This document shows positions 28,282-35,180 of a stretch of DNA of 35,180 nucleotides, one piece after another. The translations under genes were made by a program, and so were the position numbers. The notes beneath the pieces are model-generated. The model made no database searches. It worked only from the letters and a program-made list of their open reading frames with translations, and had not been told where the DNA came from. Position 1 is the stretch's first letter, and the number at the start of each line of letters is the position of its first letter. The stretch is taken from the NCBI GenBank assembly GCA_945787105.1, contig CALZGZ010000044.1, positions 1-35,180 on the forward strand, in the 5' to 3' direction. This stretch comes from an uncultured Gammaproteobacteria bacterium. GTDB lineage: Bacteria; Pseudomonadota; Gammaproteobacteria; Arenicellales; JAANXG01.

Positions 28282-30090
28282 TTAGCGCGCGGCAACCTCA
28301 ACATCTTTGGATGTTGGCAACGTACCGGCAACGGCAACCCGGTCGCGCCCGTTCACCTTCGCGAATCGCAGTGCACGGTCCGCTTCGTCGAAAATCATTT
28401 CAAAATTCTTCCTATCCGCGCCGAGATCGGCAACACCCAGACTGACAGTGACCGCGATTTCGCCAGAGGTGGTGTTGATCGGTGTACCGCTGATCGTGGC
28501 GCATAGGCGTTCTCCTACTCGGCATGCGAGTAGAATCTCCGTTTGCGGCAACAGTAGAACAAACTCATCGCCGGCATAGCGCGCAAACAGATCTTCTTGC
28601 TCCACTGCGTGTCGTAAACGCTGCGCAACCACGGTCAGCACTTGATCGCCTACGGCATGACCGTACGTATCGTTAATCTTTTTGAATTGATCGATATCAA
28701 CAATGATTACCGATAACGGCGATCGGCTCGTCCGGGCCTGTTCCACCAAGCGTGGCGCAATCTCGAACAGGCTGCGGCGATTGTGGACACCGGTCAGCAC
28801 ATCGCGATCCAATTCGTCGCGAAGCGCCACCACCGGCCGCATAAATCGTCTTGCCATCAAAAACGCTACCAAGGTAATCCCGGCACTGATGATAATCGCA
28901 ACAATCATCTTGTTTCGCTTGCCGCGCCGGATGGGGCCGATAAAGTCCGTTTCCGCGACGTACACGCCAATCACCCACGGCCAGGGACTCATTTTCGGAA
29001 ACGGCCTAAAGATGGCGTGGTATCTCTCACCTTCAATATCAATCGAAGCATGTAAAGAGTCTTCGAGGTTTAACCACGCAAAGTTGAGCAGCTCACCCGG
29101 ATTTTTGAATACCGTTATTGCGGCCTTTTCGATGGGATCGTCGAGTTCGTCGATCCGTGCCATACGTAGCCGCCCGGTCTCCATATCAATACTGACGCGC
29201 GGTGCATGTGAATGGGCGATATAGTCCCCTTGACGATTGATTATGAGAGCCGCTCCCCGCTGACCAACGTTCTGCTCGCCGAGAAAATCCGATAACTTGC
29301 CGATCTCCATATCGACTCCCACTACGCCTTGCACACCATTCTGGCGATCAAATACCGTTACCGCAGCGGTGATACCTGGTTGTTTGGAAGTAAAAAAGAC
29401 GTACGGGTCAGTCCACACCATTTCCTTCTTCGCCAGCGCATTCTTGTACCACGGGCGAGCGCGTGGATCGTAGGTATCGGCAGTCTCGTCCACTCGTTCG
29501 AAAACACCCATCATTCGATTGAGCCAGCGTTTTTCAACCCGGCGCACTTCGTCATTAAACTCAATGGTCTTGATTAGGTAAGCACGCTCGCCATCGTTGT
29601 GCTCTCGTCTCACCATCAAGAACTGGCCGTGCCGGTCACCGTAGTAGATCGCATCAAGTTGCGGAATTACACGCAGCTGCTCGAGAAAATATCGCTCCAG
29701 CTCGCTGCGCCGAGCCCAGCTAATCGTCTCGGCCTCAAACAAACGCCGGGAGAGTTCAGCCACGTTTTGTGTGGGGGTAAGAAAACCCTGCGCATTCTCT
29801 TTGATTTCGTCGATGACACCTCCAATGGTCCGTTTCATGTGTTCCCGCAATACCTGTTGCTCGTTGAGGTGCTGGGAGAGAAGGATACCGGCAACGGTTA
29901 CGATCTGAAGCAAAATCAAGCCGGCGACAATCACGAAGCGTAATGCACTGCGGCTGGGAAGCGAACGCACGGGTACCGGTTCTGCGCCGTGTCGCGCCGA
30001 GCCTGGTGTTGCCGCACCCGCCGCATCCCTGGTGATCGGATTCGAATCACCTGGGACCCGGGGCGATCTTGCTAGCTTATCTAGGGCCAT
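28282..30090 (-). CDS. Diguanylate cyclase with dCache sensor domain
   Basis: A 602-residue membrane sensor predicted to make cyclic di-GMP. Membrane segments at about 50-72 and 394-413 bracket a periplasmic dCache domain (about 75-390), which includes the typical DPRARPWYKNA motif and GVVGVDMEI. The cytoplasmic GGDEF domain (about 425-590) starts with DRDVLTGVHNRRS. Its active-site motif is AGDEF (506-510), with Ala in place of the first Gly, a variant found in some active enzymes. The inhibitory RxxD site is absent (EQED at that position), so product feedback is unlikely. The N-terminus of about 48 residues is unordered and polar. The ligand is unknown; dCache domains often bind amino or organic acids. 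No operon partner is evident. Confidence 0.95.
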   Translation of the reverse strand: MALDKLARSPRVPGDSNPITRDAAGAATPGSARHGAEPVPVRSLPSRSALRFVIVAGLILLQIVTVAGILLSQHLNEQQVLREHMKRTIGGVIDEIKENAQGFLTPTQNVAELSRRLFEAETISWARRSELERYFLEQLRVIPQLDAIYYGDRHGQFLMVRREHNDGERAYLIKTIEFNDEVRRVEKRWLNRMMGVFERVDETADTYDPRARPWYKNALAKKEMVWTDPYVFFTSKQPGITAAVTVFDRQNGVQGVVGVDMEIGKLSDFLGEQNVGQRGAALIINRQGDYIAHSHAPRVSIDMETGRLRMARIDELDDPIEKAAITVFKNPGELLNFAWLNLEDSLHASIDIEGERYHAIFRPFPKMSPWPWVIGVYVAETDFIGPIRRGKRNKMIVAIIISAGITLVAFLMARRFMRPVVALRDELDRDVLTGVHNRRSLFEIAPRLVEQARTSRSPLSVIIVDIDQFKKINDTYGHAVGDQVLTVVAQRLRHAVEQEDLFARYAGDEFVLLLPQTEILLACRVGERLCATISGTPINTTSGEIAVTVSLGVADLGADRKNFEMIFDEADRALRFAKVNGRDRVAVAGTLPTSKDVEVAAR

Positions 30091-30247
30091 TATCTATACT
30101 CAATAAAAGTAGCCTAACCTCGAGCTTTTTTGTGTTCTCGACGTTACAAATATTCACGCATACGGTTTTGTCATTCCGATAGACCCATTGTCCAGGGGCC
30201 CGAGAATCCCGCCCCACAATACCGAAAATTGAACTAGGGGGTGTCAA

Positions 30248-30538
30248 ATGTTCAAACGCAAACGCACAGCGAGGGCAATTCAGGGAGCGGATGAGAACCA
30301 CGAGTATACGGCAATCATCCAGTCGCTGAGCCCACATCTCAACGCGAAAGATCACGCTAAATGGTGGAAAAAGTGGCTGGCCGATCAGGCCGAGTTCGAA
30401 CAATCCCCGTTTTTACGTGTGGTTTCATTCACTAATGAGGTGTGCAAAGCGCACGGCCTCGACAGGAAAACCCGGCGAGGAATAAGGGATTCGCTGTGCG
30501 AATCACTCTTGATCAATAGCAATCACACCGCCGCGTAG
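30248..30538 (+). CDS. Small hypothetical protein
   Basis: I do not recognise this 96-residue protein. The ATG follows AGGGGGTG at a spacing of about four to five bases, a good ribosome site. The product is basic at the N-terminus (MFKRKRTARA) and likely all-helical (AKWWKKWLADQAEF, TRRGIRDSLCESLLI), with no membrane segment or signal peptide. It is divergent from the GGDEF gene with 157 bases between them. It could be a small DNA- or RNA-binding or regulatory protein, but nothing shows this directly. Confidence 0.55.
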   Translation: MFKRKRTARAIQGADENHEYTAIIQSLSPHLNAKDHAKWWKKWLADQAEFEQSPFLRVVSFTNEVCKAHGLDRKTRRGIRDSLCESLLINSNHTAA

Positions 30539-30793
30539 CCGGTATATTGCCCCCAAAGATCCAGGATGATGGTGCTCGGCTCGGGCGGCTGGATGCCGCG
30601 CTGGAGCGATCAAAAAACGGGGTTGGACTCTGTGACTGCGGCCGCTTTTTGTCTCTACAGTGACGCGCAAGCGTTCGCGATCGAGCCCACGCCTGGATAG
30701 TCCCGCCTCTATTTGATGGTCTGCACTGAAGCGGCCCGCAGCGTGTATGCTCATCAACAAGGCAACATTGGATTCTCGGGGTTGCTGGGCAAG

Positions 30794-30828
30794 AATAGGG
30801 ACGGGGCGCGGTGGTGCAATATGCCGGT
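30794..30828. repeat. Dispersed 35-base motif, copy 2
   Basis: Matches 26762-26796 in about 28 of 35 bases; the cores CGGGGCGC and TGGTGCAATA are identical. It lies about 40 bases before the DnaA boxes and in no gene. Confidence 0.5.
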
Positions 30829-30868
30829 GAGTCGCGTCGCGAACGGCGAAACGTTCATTTCCGGCTCC

Positions 30869-30903
30869 TTATCCACACAACCTGTGGACAATCTTGTGGA
30901 TAA
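30869..30903. other. DnaA-box cluster, possible replication-origin element
   Basis: TTATCCACA (30869-30877) is the canonical DnaA box. TGTGGACAA (30883-30891) is the complement of TTGTCCACA, and TGTGGATAA (30895-30903) is the complement of TTATCCACA. Three boxes in 35 bases, followed about 45 bases later by an AT-rich stretch, match the plan of a bacterial origin. dnaA, rpmH or gidA are not in view, so it could instead be a DnaA-binding regulatory or titration site. Confidence 0.6.
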
Positions 30904-31160
30904 CCTCTGGTTGAGAGGCTAGGTTGAATGGCTGGCCTCGCCCTTCGTCATTTTGATTAATTATTGATCAATCGGAAGTTTTCATAAAATACAATCACTT
31001 AACGCCACTTATTAAAGCTGGCTAAAGAGAATCGCGGCTAAGCTTCACAGTTTTGCAGCAGCGGTCACCGCCTGTGCACAACTCGGCTTGCTGGCGGCGC
31101 GAGATCGGCCGGCGAACAAACCAAGCAAGCTACAATTGGGTTTTTTAGCAGCGAACGCCT

Positions 31161-31610
31161 ATGGGCACGTGCCATGATGCGAAAACGGCGCCCAGCCTGG
31201 CCCGCAGGCTGGCGGCGATCACCTATGACGCCCTGTTACTGGGTGGTGTGCTGCTGATTGCCGGCGCCCCTCTTCCCCTGGTCGCAGAATCCATACAGAA
31301 GCTGTGGTGGGTACGGCTGATGATACAAGGCTATCTGCTCGCGTGCTGTTTCCTTTTTTTCGGCTGGTTTTGGGTGCATGGCGGCCAGACCCTTGGCATG
31401 CGCGCGTGGCGCATCCGGGTGGTCCAGGACGATGGTCTAAAGGTGTGTTGGTCACGAGCCGCGATGCGCTTCCTGGCAGCAATATTATCGTGGGTGGCCT
31501 TGGGCTTGGGTTTTGTGTGGGCAATCATCGACCCCGCGGGCATGGCCTGGCACGATCGCCTATCGAAAACCCGCTTGATACTATTGCCAAAGGCCCCGGT
31601 CAAGGGCTAG
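31161..31610 (+). CDS. RDD-family membrane protein
   Basis: A 149-residue inner-membrane protein. The family's conserved Arg and Asp residues appear in ARRLAAITYDALLL and in the C-terminal HDRLSKTRLI. Three hydrophobic segments lie at about 25-45, 52-70 and 105-128, with the typical GGQTLGMRAWRIRVV loop between the last two. Its function is unknown; some relatives have been linked to ion transport. It ends 44 bases before lptG, which runs the opposite way, with a strong two-way terminator between them. This RDD/lptG neighbourhood is common in Gammaproteobacteria. No clear ribosome site precedes the ATG. Confidence 0.88.
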   Translation: MGTCHDAKTAPSLARRLAAITYDALLLGGVLLIAGAPLPLVAESIQKLWWVRLMIQGYLLACCFLFFGWFWVHGGQTLGMRAWRIRVVQDDGLKVCWSRAAMRFLAAILSWVALGLGFVWAIIDPAGMAWHDRLSKTRLILLPKAPVKG

Positions 31611-31612
31611 AA

Positions 31613-31647
31613 AAAATGGGGTCTGAATTGAATTCCGACCCCATTTT
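31613..31647. terminator. Bidirectional terminator between RDD gene and lptG
   Basis: AAAATGGGGTC (31613-31623) pairs with GACCCCATTTT (31637-31647), and the loop holds a further GAATT/AATTC pairing. The A-run on one side and T-run on the other allow termination in both directions, serving the convergent RDD and lptG genes. Confidence 0.9.
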
Positions 31648-31653
31648 CTTTGC

Positions 31654-32718
31654 TTAGTGCACGCGGCGCAGCATTAACATCGCAACCCCAAGAAATGCCA
31701 ATGTCGGGATCAGCGCACCCAAAAATGGATAGATGTCATAGACCAACACCACATAACCGAATCCTTTATCCGCTACGAAAAACCCCAGCCCGAGCATAAT
31801 CCCGATGAATAGGCTGCGCCCCAGTCCGCCACTTCGTAGCTGACGGAACACGAATGGGATGGCGAGGATCACCATCACGGCGGTGGCAAAGGGTGTAATG
31901 ACCTTGTTCCAGAATGCGAGCCGATATGCACTGGTATCCTGATTATTATCATCGAGATGACTGATATACTGCCACAGTTGCCAGGCCGACAATTGATCCG
32001 GCTTGATCAAAAAGACCGATAGAATTTGTGGCGTAACAGTGGTGTTCCAATATGCTGCCGTAGCAGTCGTTGACTCGGCACTCTCCGGATTAATGAAGGT
32101 CTGCTTAATGCCGTTCAATTGCCAACGATCCTTATCATAATCTCCGCTGTCTGCATACACCAGAGAACGTAACCGACTGTCATCATCGAATTCGAATACG
32201 CGCACTTTCAATAGTGACAAGTCGGGCAGCACCTCGCTGACGTTGACATAGGTCTTGCTATCCCTCATCCATAGGCCGTAGTTCGTCTGTTGCTTTATGT
32301 TCTGTTGCAACGCCTCGGCACGACCGCGCTGGGCGGCAGTCTCGGTAATTGGCGTTATGACTTCGCCGATTAATATGGCGACCGCGACCAGTATGGCTCC
32401 GAACTTGAGCACTGAAACAATCAATCTGTTAGTAGAAACACCCGCCGCACGTATAACCACTAGCTCTGAATCTACAGCCAGTGAAGAGAGCCCCAGCATC
32501 GAACCCAACAAGGCAACCATCGGAAAGATTTCGTATATGGTTTTTGGCGATGACAGCACCACATAACGAAACGCCTCCCACAAACCGAATCGGCCGGTTC
32601 CCAAATCACTTAACTGGTCCACAAAGGTTATAAAAGTGAAAAGCCCCAACAAGACAGCGAACACAATTAACGTGTAATGCAGAATGGTCTTGGCGATATG
32701 CAGGTCGATGATTTTCAT
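31654..32718 (-). CDS. lptG: Lipopolysaccharide export permease LptG
   Basis: An inner-membrane subunit of the LptB2FG transporter, which extracts lipopolysaccharide and passes it to LptC. The 354 residues show three membrane segments at each end (about 15-35, 60-80, 100-120; 270-290, 298-318, 325-348) around a periplasmic jellyroll domain (about 135-260), the LptF/G plan. The N-terminus (MKIIDLHIAKTILHYTL) and the loop SSLAVDSELVVIRAAGVS are characteristic of LptG. It overlaps lptF by ATGA. It is essential in most gammaproteobacteria and is part of the core genome next to the accessory cytochrome region. Confidence 0.96.
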   Translation of the reverse strand: MKIIDLHIAKTILHYTLIVFAVLLGLFTFITFVDQLSDLGTGRFGLWEAFRYVVLSSPKTIYEIFPMVALLGSMLGLSSLAVDSELVVIRAAGVSTNRLIVSVLKFGAILVAVAILIGEVITPITETAAQRGRAEALQQNIKQQTNYGLWMRDSKTYVNVSEVLPDLSLLKVRVFEFDDDSRLRSLVYADSGDYDKDRWQLNGIKQTFINPESAESTTATAAYWNTTVTPQILSVFLIKPDQLSAWQLWQYISHLDDNNQDTSAYRLAFWNKVITPFATAVMVILAIPFVFRQLRSGGLGRSLFIGIMLGLGFFVADKGFGYVVLVYDIYPFLGALIPTLAFLGVAMLMLRRVH

Positions 32719-33821
32719 CCGGTACCGAACCGAAAGCGCAGACGTGGAACCAAGGATAGATTATGGGCGCGCCGATAAAACAAAAATATCGCCACGAGTA
32801 AGAAAATGCCGTGTACCCACCACAATCCTGTGTGGGGATCGATACGATCTTTTTTCAGTAATGCGACGCTAAACCCCAATACGTTGGTGTAAACAAAGTA
32901 CATCAAGAATGCGCCCAACGTGTTGAGAACGCGTCCCGAACGAGGACCGGCATAACTAAAACCCAAAGCGAACAAACCCAGAATGGGAACCACCAGGACC
33001 TTGGCGATACGCCAGTGCCACTCCCCCACCAGCTGCGGATGATCTGAACTGCGTATCTCGCTCGTGGGGCGAGCCTTTACCGGTGCCAACGCAGGAATTT
33101 GATTACGCGGCTCAATCCGCAACGCATAACTCTCGTAATCCAAAATACGATAATCCGGCTCACCGGGGTTTCCCTCGTAACGGGTGCCGTTTTTCAAAAC
33201 CAAAAAATGATCGCCGGTCAGTTCATCCATGCGTTGGTATGCATATTTTGCGACAACCACCCCTTCCTTACCAAAAGAGGATTGATATACAAAAACATTC
33301 TCGTAGCGGTCAGCCTGCTTGTCGAAACGCTCCACAAAATAAACACCTTTTCCTTTACGGGTCTCCATGAATACACCCGGGATCACGCCAGATATCTCAC
33401 TTCGATTGCGATACTCCGTTTCTAAGCTCCACCCCGCAGTCAAAGATAGGGGAGTCAAATAAAATGAAAATATTGCCACCACTCCGGCAACCAACAAGAC
33501 CAAAAACAACAACGGCTTTAGGAAATTACCCAAGCCTACGCCACAAGCAGACAGCACCGTCATTTCGTTGTCACGGTGCCAGCGCCCCATGACCATCAAG
33601 ATGGCGATATACAACATCAACGGCAAAATCACATCCAGATAACTGACCAGCTTTAACGCCACCAGAATCAGTACGCTCTCAACTGGAATAGCGCCCTGCG
33701 CCGCTGCCTGCAGAAATCCAAGCAACCGCACCACAAGGAAAATGGTCAGAATTACCAACGTCACAGCGACACTGGTATGCAATACTTCCCGGATCAGTGC
33801 TCGATTAATAATCAAACCCAT
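32715..33821 (-). CDS. lptF: Lipopolysaccharide export permease LptF
   Basis: The partner of LptG in LptB2FG, 368 residues. It has the same six-segment plan with a periplasmic jellyroll (about 130-260). The loop GRWHRDNEMTVLSACGVG contains the conserved contact region for LptB. It begins 142 bases from divergent pepA, the standard arrangement in Gammaproteobacteria. No good ribosome site precedes the ATG; the leader there is AT-rich (TTTAAAATTTAAAC). The stop overlaps the lptG start. Confidence 0.96.
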   Translation of the reverse strand: MGLIINRALIREVLHTSVAVTLVILTIFLVVRLLGFLQAAAQGAIPVESVLILVALKLVSYLDVILPLMLYIAILMVMGRWHRDNEMTVLSACGVGLGNFLKPLLFLVLLVAGVVAIFSFYLTPLSLTAGWSLETEYRNRSEISGVIPGVFMETRKGKGVYFVERFDKQADRYENVFVYQSSFGKEGVVVAKYAYQRMDELTGDHFLVLKNGTRYEGNPGEPDYRILDYESYALRIEPRNQIPALAPVKARPTSEIRSSDHPQLVGEWHWRIAKVLVVPILGLFALGFSYAGPRSGRVLNTLGAFLMYFVYTNVLGFSVALLKKDRIDPHTGLWWVHGIFLLVAIFLFYRRAHNLSLVPRLRFRFGTG

Positions 33822-33963
33822 GTTTAAATTTTAAATAGTGAATGATCAACCCCAGGGAGAATGCTTGACTACCGACAACCGGGTACAATGACTGTTCCCG
33901 TTGATTGGTGTCTCGAAAGCGTAAATTAGTTACCCGTTTAACACAATCGGATTGGAGATACAC

Positions 33964-35180
33964 GTGAAATTTGCAGCTAGATTGGGTGGAATTAGGGACC
34001 AAACCACGGAATGTCTGGTAGTGGGAATACCCCAGGGGGGGGAACTCACCGGCGTTGCGGGTGAGGTGGATCGCATTACCGGGGGCGCAATATCCTCACT
34101 CGTAGACAAGGGTGACATTACCGGTAAGGAATCGCAGACCGCCTTGCTTCGCGATGTGCCAAGCATGGCCTGCGAGCGGCTCTTGATCGTAGGATTGGGA
34201 AAATCTGAGGACATGAAACTCGCCACCTATCGGAAGGTGTGTTTAACCGCGGCCACGCAGCTGAACAAGGTTGGTTGCCAAAACGCGATATTCTGCCTGC
34301 ATGACATTCACGTCCCCAACACCGATATGAGCCTGAGGGTGAGGCACGCGGTAGAAGCGGCTGGCGATGCGGTCTATCAATTCGATGAATTGAAAACCAA
34401 ATCCAACTCCAAGAGCGCGTTGACGAACTTGGACTTATTTATTCACCGCCGTAATCAGATGCCGGCACTACAGATCGGTGTTAAACAAGGTGGCGCGATC
34501 GGCATGGGTAAGAAGTTCGCCAAAGATCTCGCCAATCTGCCAGGAAATATCTGTACCCCGACCTACCTTGCGGACCAGGCCGCGTCACTTGGCAAGTCCC
34601 ACCCGTTGAGAATCACGGTACTTGATGAGGAGCGGATGGAAAAGCTTGGCATGGGGGCGTTGCTCTCGGTTTCCAAGGGTAGCCGGCAACCGGCGAAGTT
34701 GATCATCATTCGTTACGAGGGCGGACGCAAGAATACAGCGCCTGTGGCGCTCGTTGGCAAAGGCCTGACCTTCGACGCTGGCGGTATTTCGTTGAAGCCG
34801 GCGGAGAAAATGGATGAGATGAAATATGACATGTGCGGTGGGGCAAGCGTTCTTGGCGCACTGTTGGCGGCAGCGGAGATGAAACTACCAATCAATATCG
34901 TTGGCGTGATACCCAGTTCGGAGAACCTCCCCGATGGCAATGCCAACAAACCGGGTGACATTGTCGAAAGCATGTCCGGACAGTCCATCGAGATATTGAA
35001 TACTGACGCCGAGGGCCGCTTGATACTTTGCGACGCGCTCACCTATACCCAACGGTTCAAACCCGACGCCGTCATCGATATTGCCACACTTACCGGCGCG
35101 TGTGTCGTCGCCCTGGGCAAACACGCGAGCGGCTTGATGGGCAACGATCAAGACCTGATCGAGGAACTTCTGGAAGCCGG
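33964..35180 (+). CDS. pepA: Leucyl aminopeptidase PepA (M17), C-terminus cut by window edge
   Basis: A cytoplasmic hexameric metallo-aminopeptidase that removes N-terminal residues; in some bacteria it also binds DNA. About 405 residues are visible of the usual 490-500. The start is a GTG at 33964 with GGAG six bases upstream. The catalytic domain shows VGKGLTFDAGGISLKP (metal-binding Lys and Asp) and the M17 signature NTDAEGRL. The N-terminal macro-like domain is complete. It is divergent from lptF, as in Pseudomonas and relatives. The frame remains open at the right edge. Confidence 0.96.
   Translation, partial: MKFAARLGGIRDQTTECLVVGIPQGGELTGVAGEVDRITGGAISSLVDKGDITGKESQTALLRDVPSMACERLLIVGLGKSEDMKLATYRKVCLTAATQLNKVGCQNAIFCLHDIHVPNTDMSLRVRHAVEAAGDAVYQFDELKTKSNSKSALTNLDLFIHRRNQMPALQIGVKQGGAIGMGKKFAKDLANLPGNICTPTYLADQAASLGKSHPLRITVLDEERMEKLGMGALLSVSKGSRQPAKLIIIRYEGGRKNTAPVALVGKGLTFDAGGISLKPAEKMDEMKYDMCGGASVLGALLAAAEMKLPINIVGVIPSSENLPDGNANKPGDIVESMSGQSIEILNTDAEGRLILCDALTYTQRFKPDAVIDIATLTGACVVALGKHASGLMGNDQDLIEELLEA

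Larger units (their letters stand above)
30539..31160. other. Gene-free region with DnaA boxes and an AT-rich stretch
   Basis: A 622-base region without a convincing gene. It contains copy 2 of the dispersed motif (30794-30828), three strong DnaA boxes (30869-30903), an AT-rich stretch from about 30948 to 31015, and a further weak DnaA-like box, TGTGCACAA, at 31073-31081. TACAAT at 31131-31136 could be a -10 box for the RDD gene. Confidence 0.6.

Noticed and set aside
30713-30922. 69-codon plus-strand open frame
   Set aside because: It lacks a ribosome site, has no recognisable product and runs through the DnaA boxes and the dispersed motif.
33850-33960. TTGACT and TACAAT as the pepA promoter
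   Set aside because: The spacing is only 13 bases, too short for a normal sigma70 promoter.

Overview
The window looks like a chromosomal segment of a gammaproteobacterium of moderately high GC content, probably a facultatively anaerobic respirer or chemolithotroph. The right edge supports this: RDD protein, lptG and lptF, with pepA divergent from lptF, is a layout typical of Gammaproteobacteria. Anaerobic hemN, an Anr/FNR-type box and 33 c-type haem motifs (CXXCH) in nine proteins point to respiration with little or no oxygen. I cannot name the species.

Layout. 1-1142: end-truncated epoxide hydrolase. 1347-2750: hemN. 3109-19898: a long minus-strand respiratory locus. In transcription order it runs: NHL lipoprotein, Crp/Fnr regulator, tetrahaem cytochrome, a strong intercistronic terminator, PpiC isomerase, outer-membrane beta-barrel, trihaem cytochromes A and B, a small unknown exported protein, trihaem B and A again, NHL protein, NHL lipoprotein, 11-haem cytochrome, ResB, CcsA, TPR protein, dihaem cytochrome c. 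A divergent plus-strand operon (20342-22167) carries a trihaem lipoprotein, a Sel1-repeat protein and a monohaem cytochrome c. 22322-25439: a TRAP transporter, divergent from a decayed LacI-type regulator (25913-26603). 26866-28233: TrpB2-type tryptophan synthase beta chain. 28282-30090: dCache-GGDEF protein. 30539-31160: a gene-free stretch with a cluster of DnaA boxes. 31161-35180: RDD, lptG, lptF and the start of pepA.

How the genes may work together. The central locus reads as a self-contained extracellular electron transfer system. The trihaem proteins would carry electrons through the periplasm, the beta-barrel and the 11-haem protein would pass them through the outer membrane, and the tetrahaem protein is a candidate surface or filament-forming cytochrome. 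Its mature sequence has exactly four haem motifs plus exactly four other histidines, the number needed for bis-His ligation of every haem, and its motif order resembles the OmcE-like family as I remember it. PpiC and the NHL proteins are plausible folding, assembly or scaffold factors. ResB/CcsA, a System II haem-ligation pair, lies in the same transcription unit and could handle the haem load; HemN next door makes haem precursor without oxygen. The conduit and nanowire roles are inference from architecture and context.

No rRNA, tRNA, CRISPR array, transposase or phage gene was seen.
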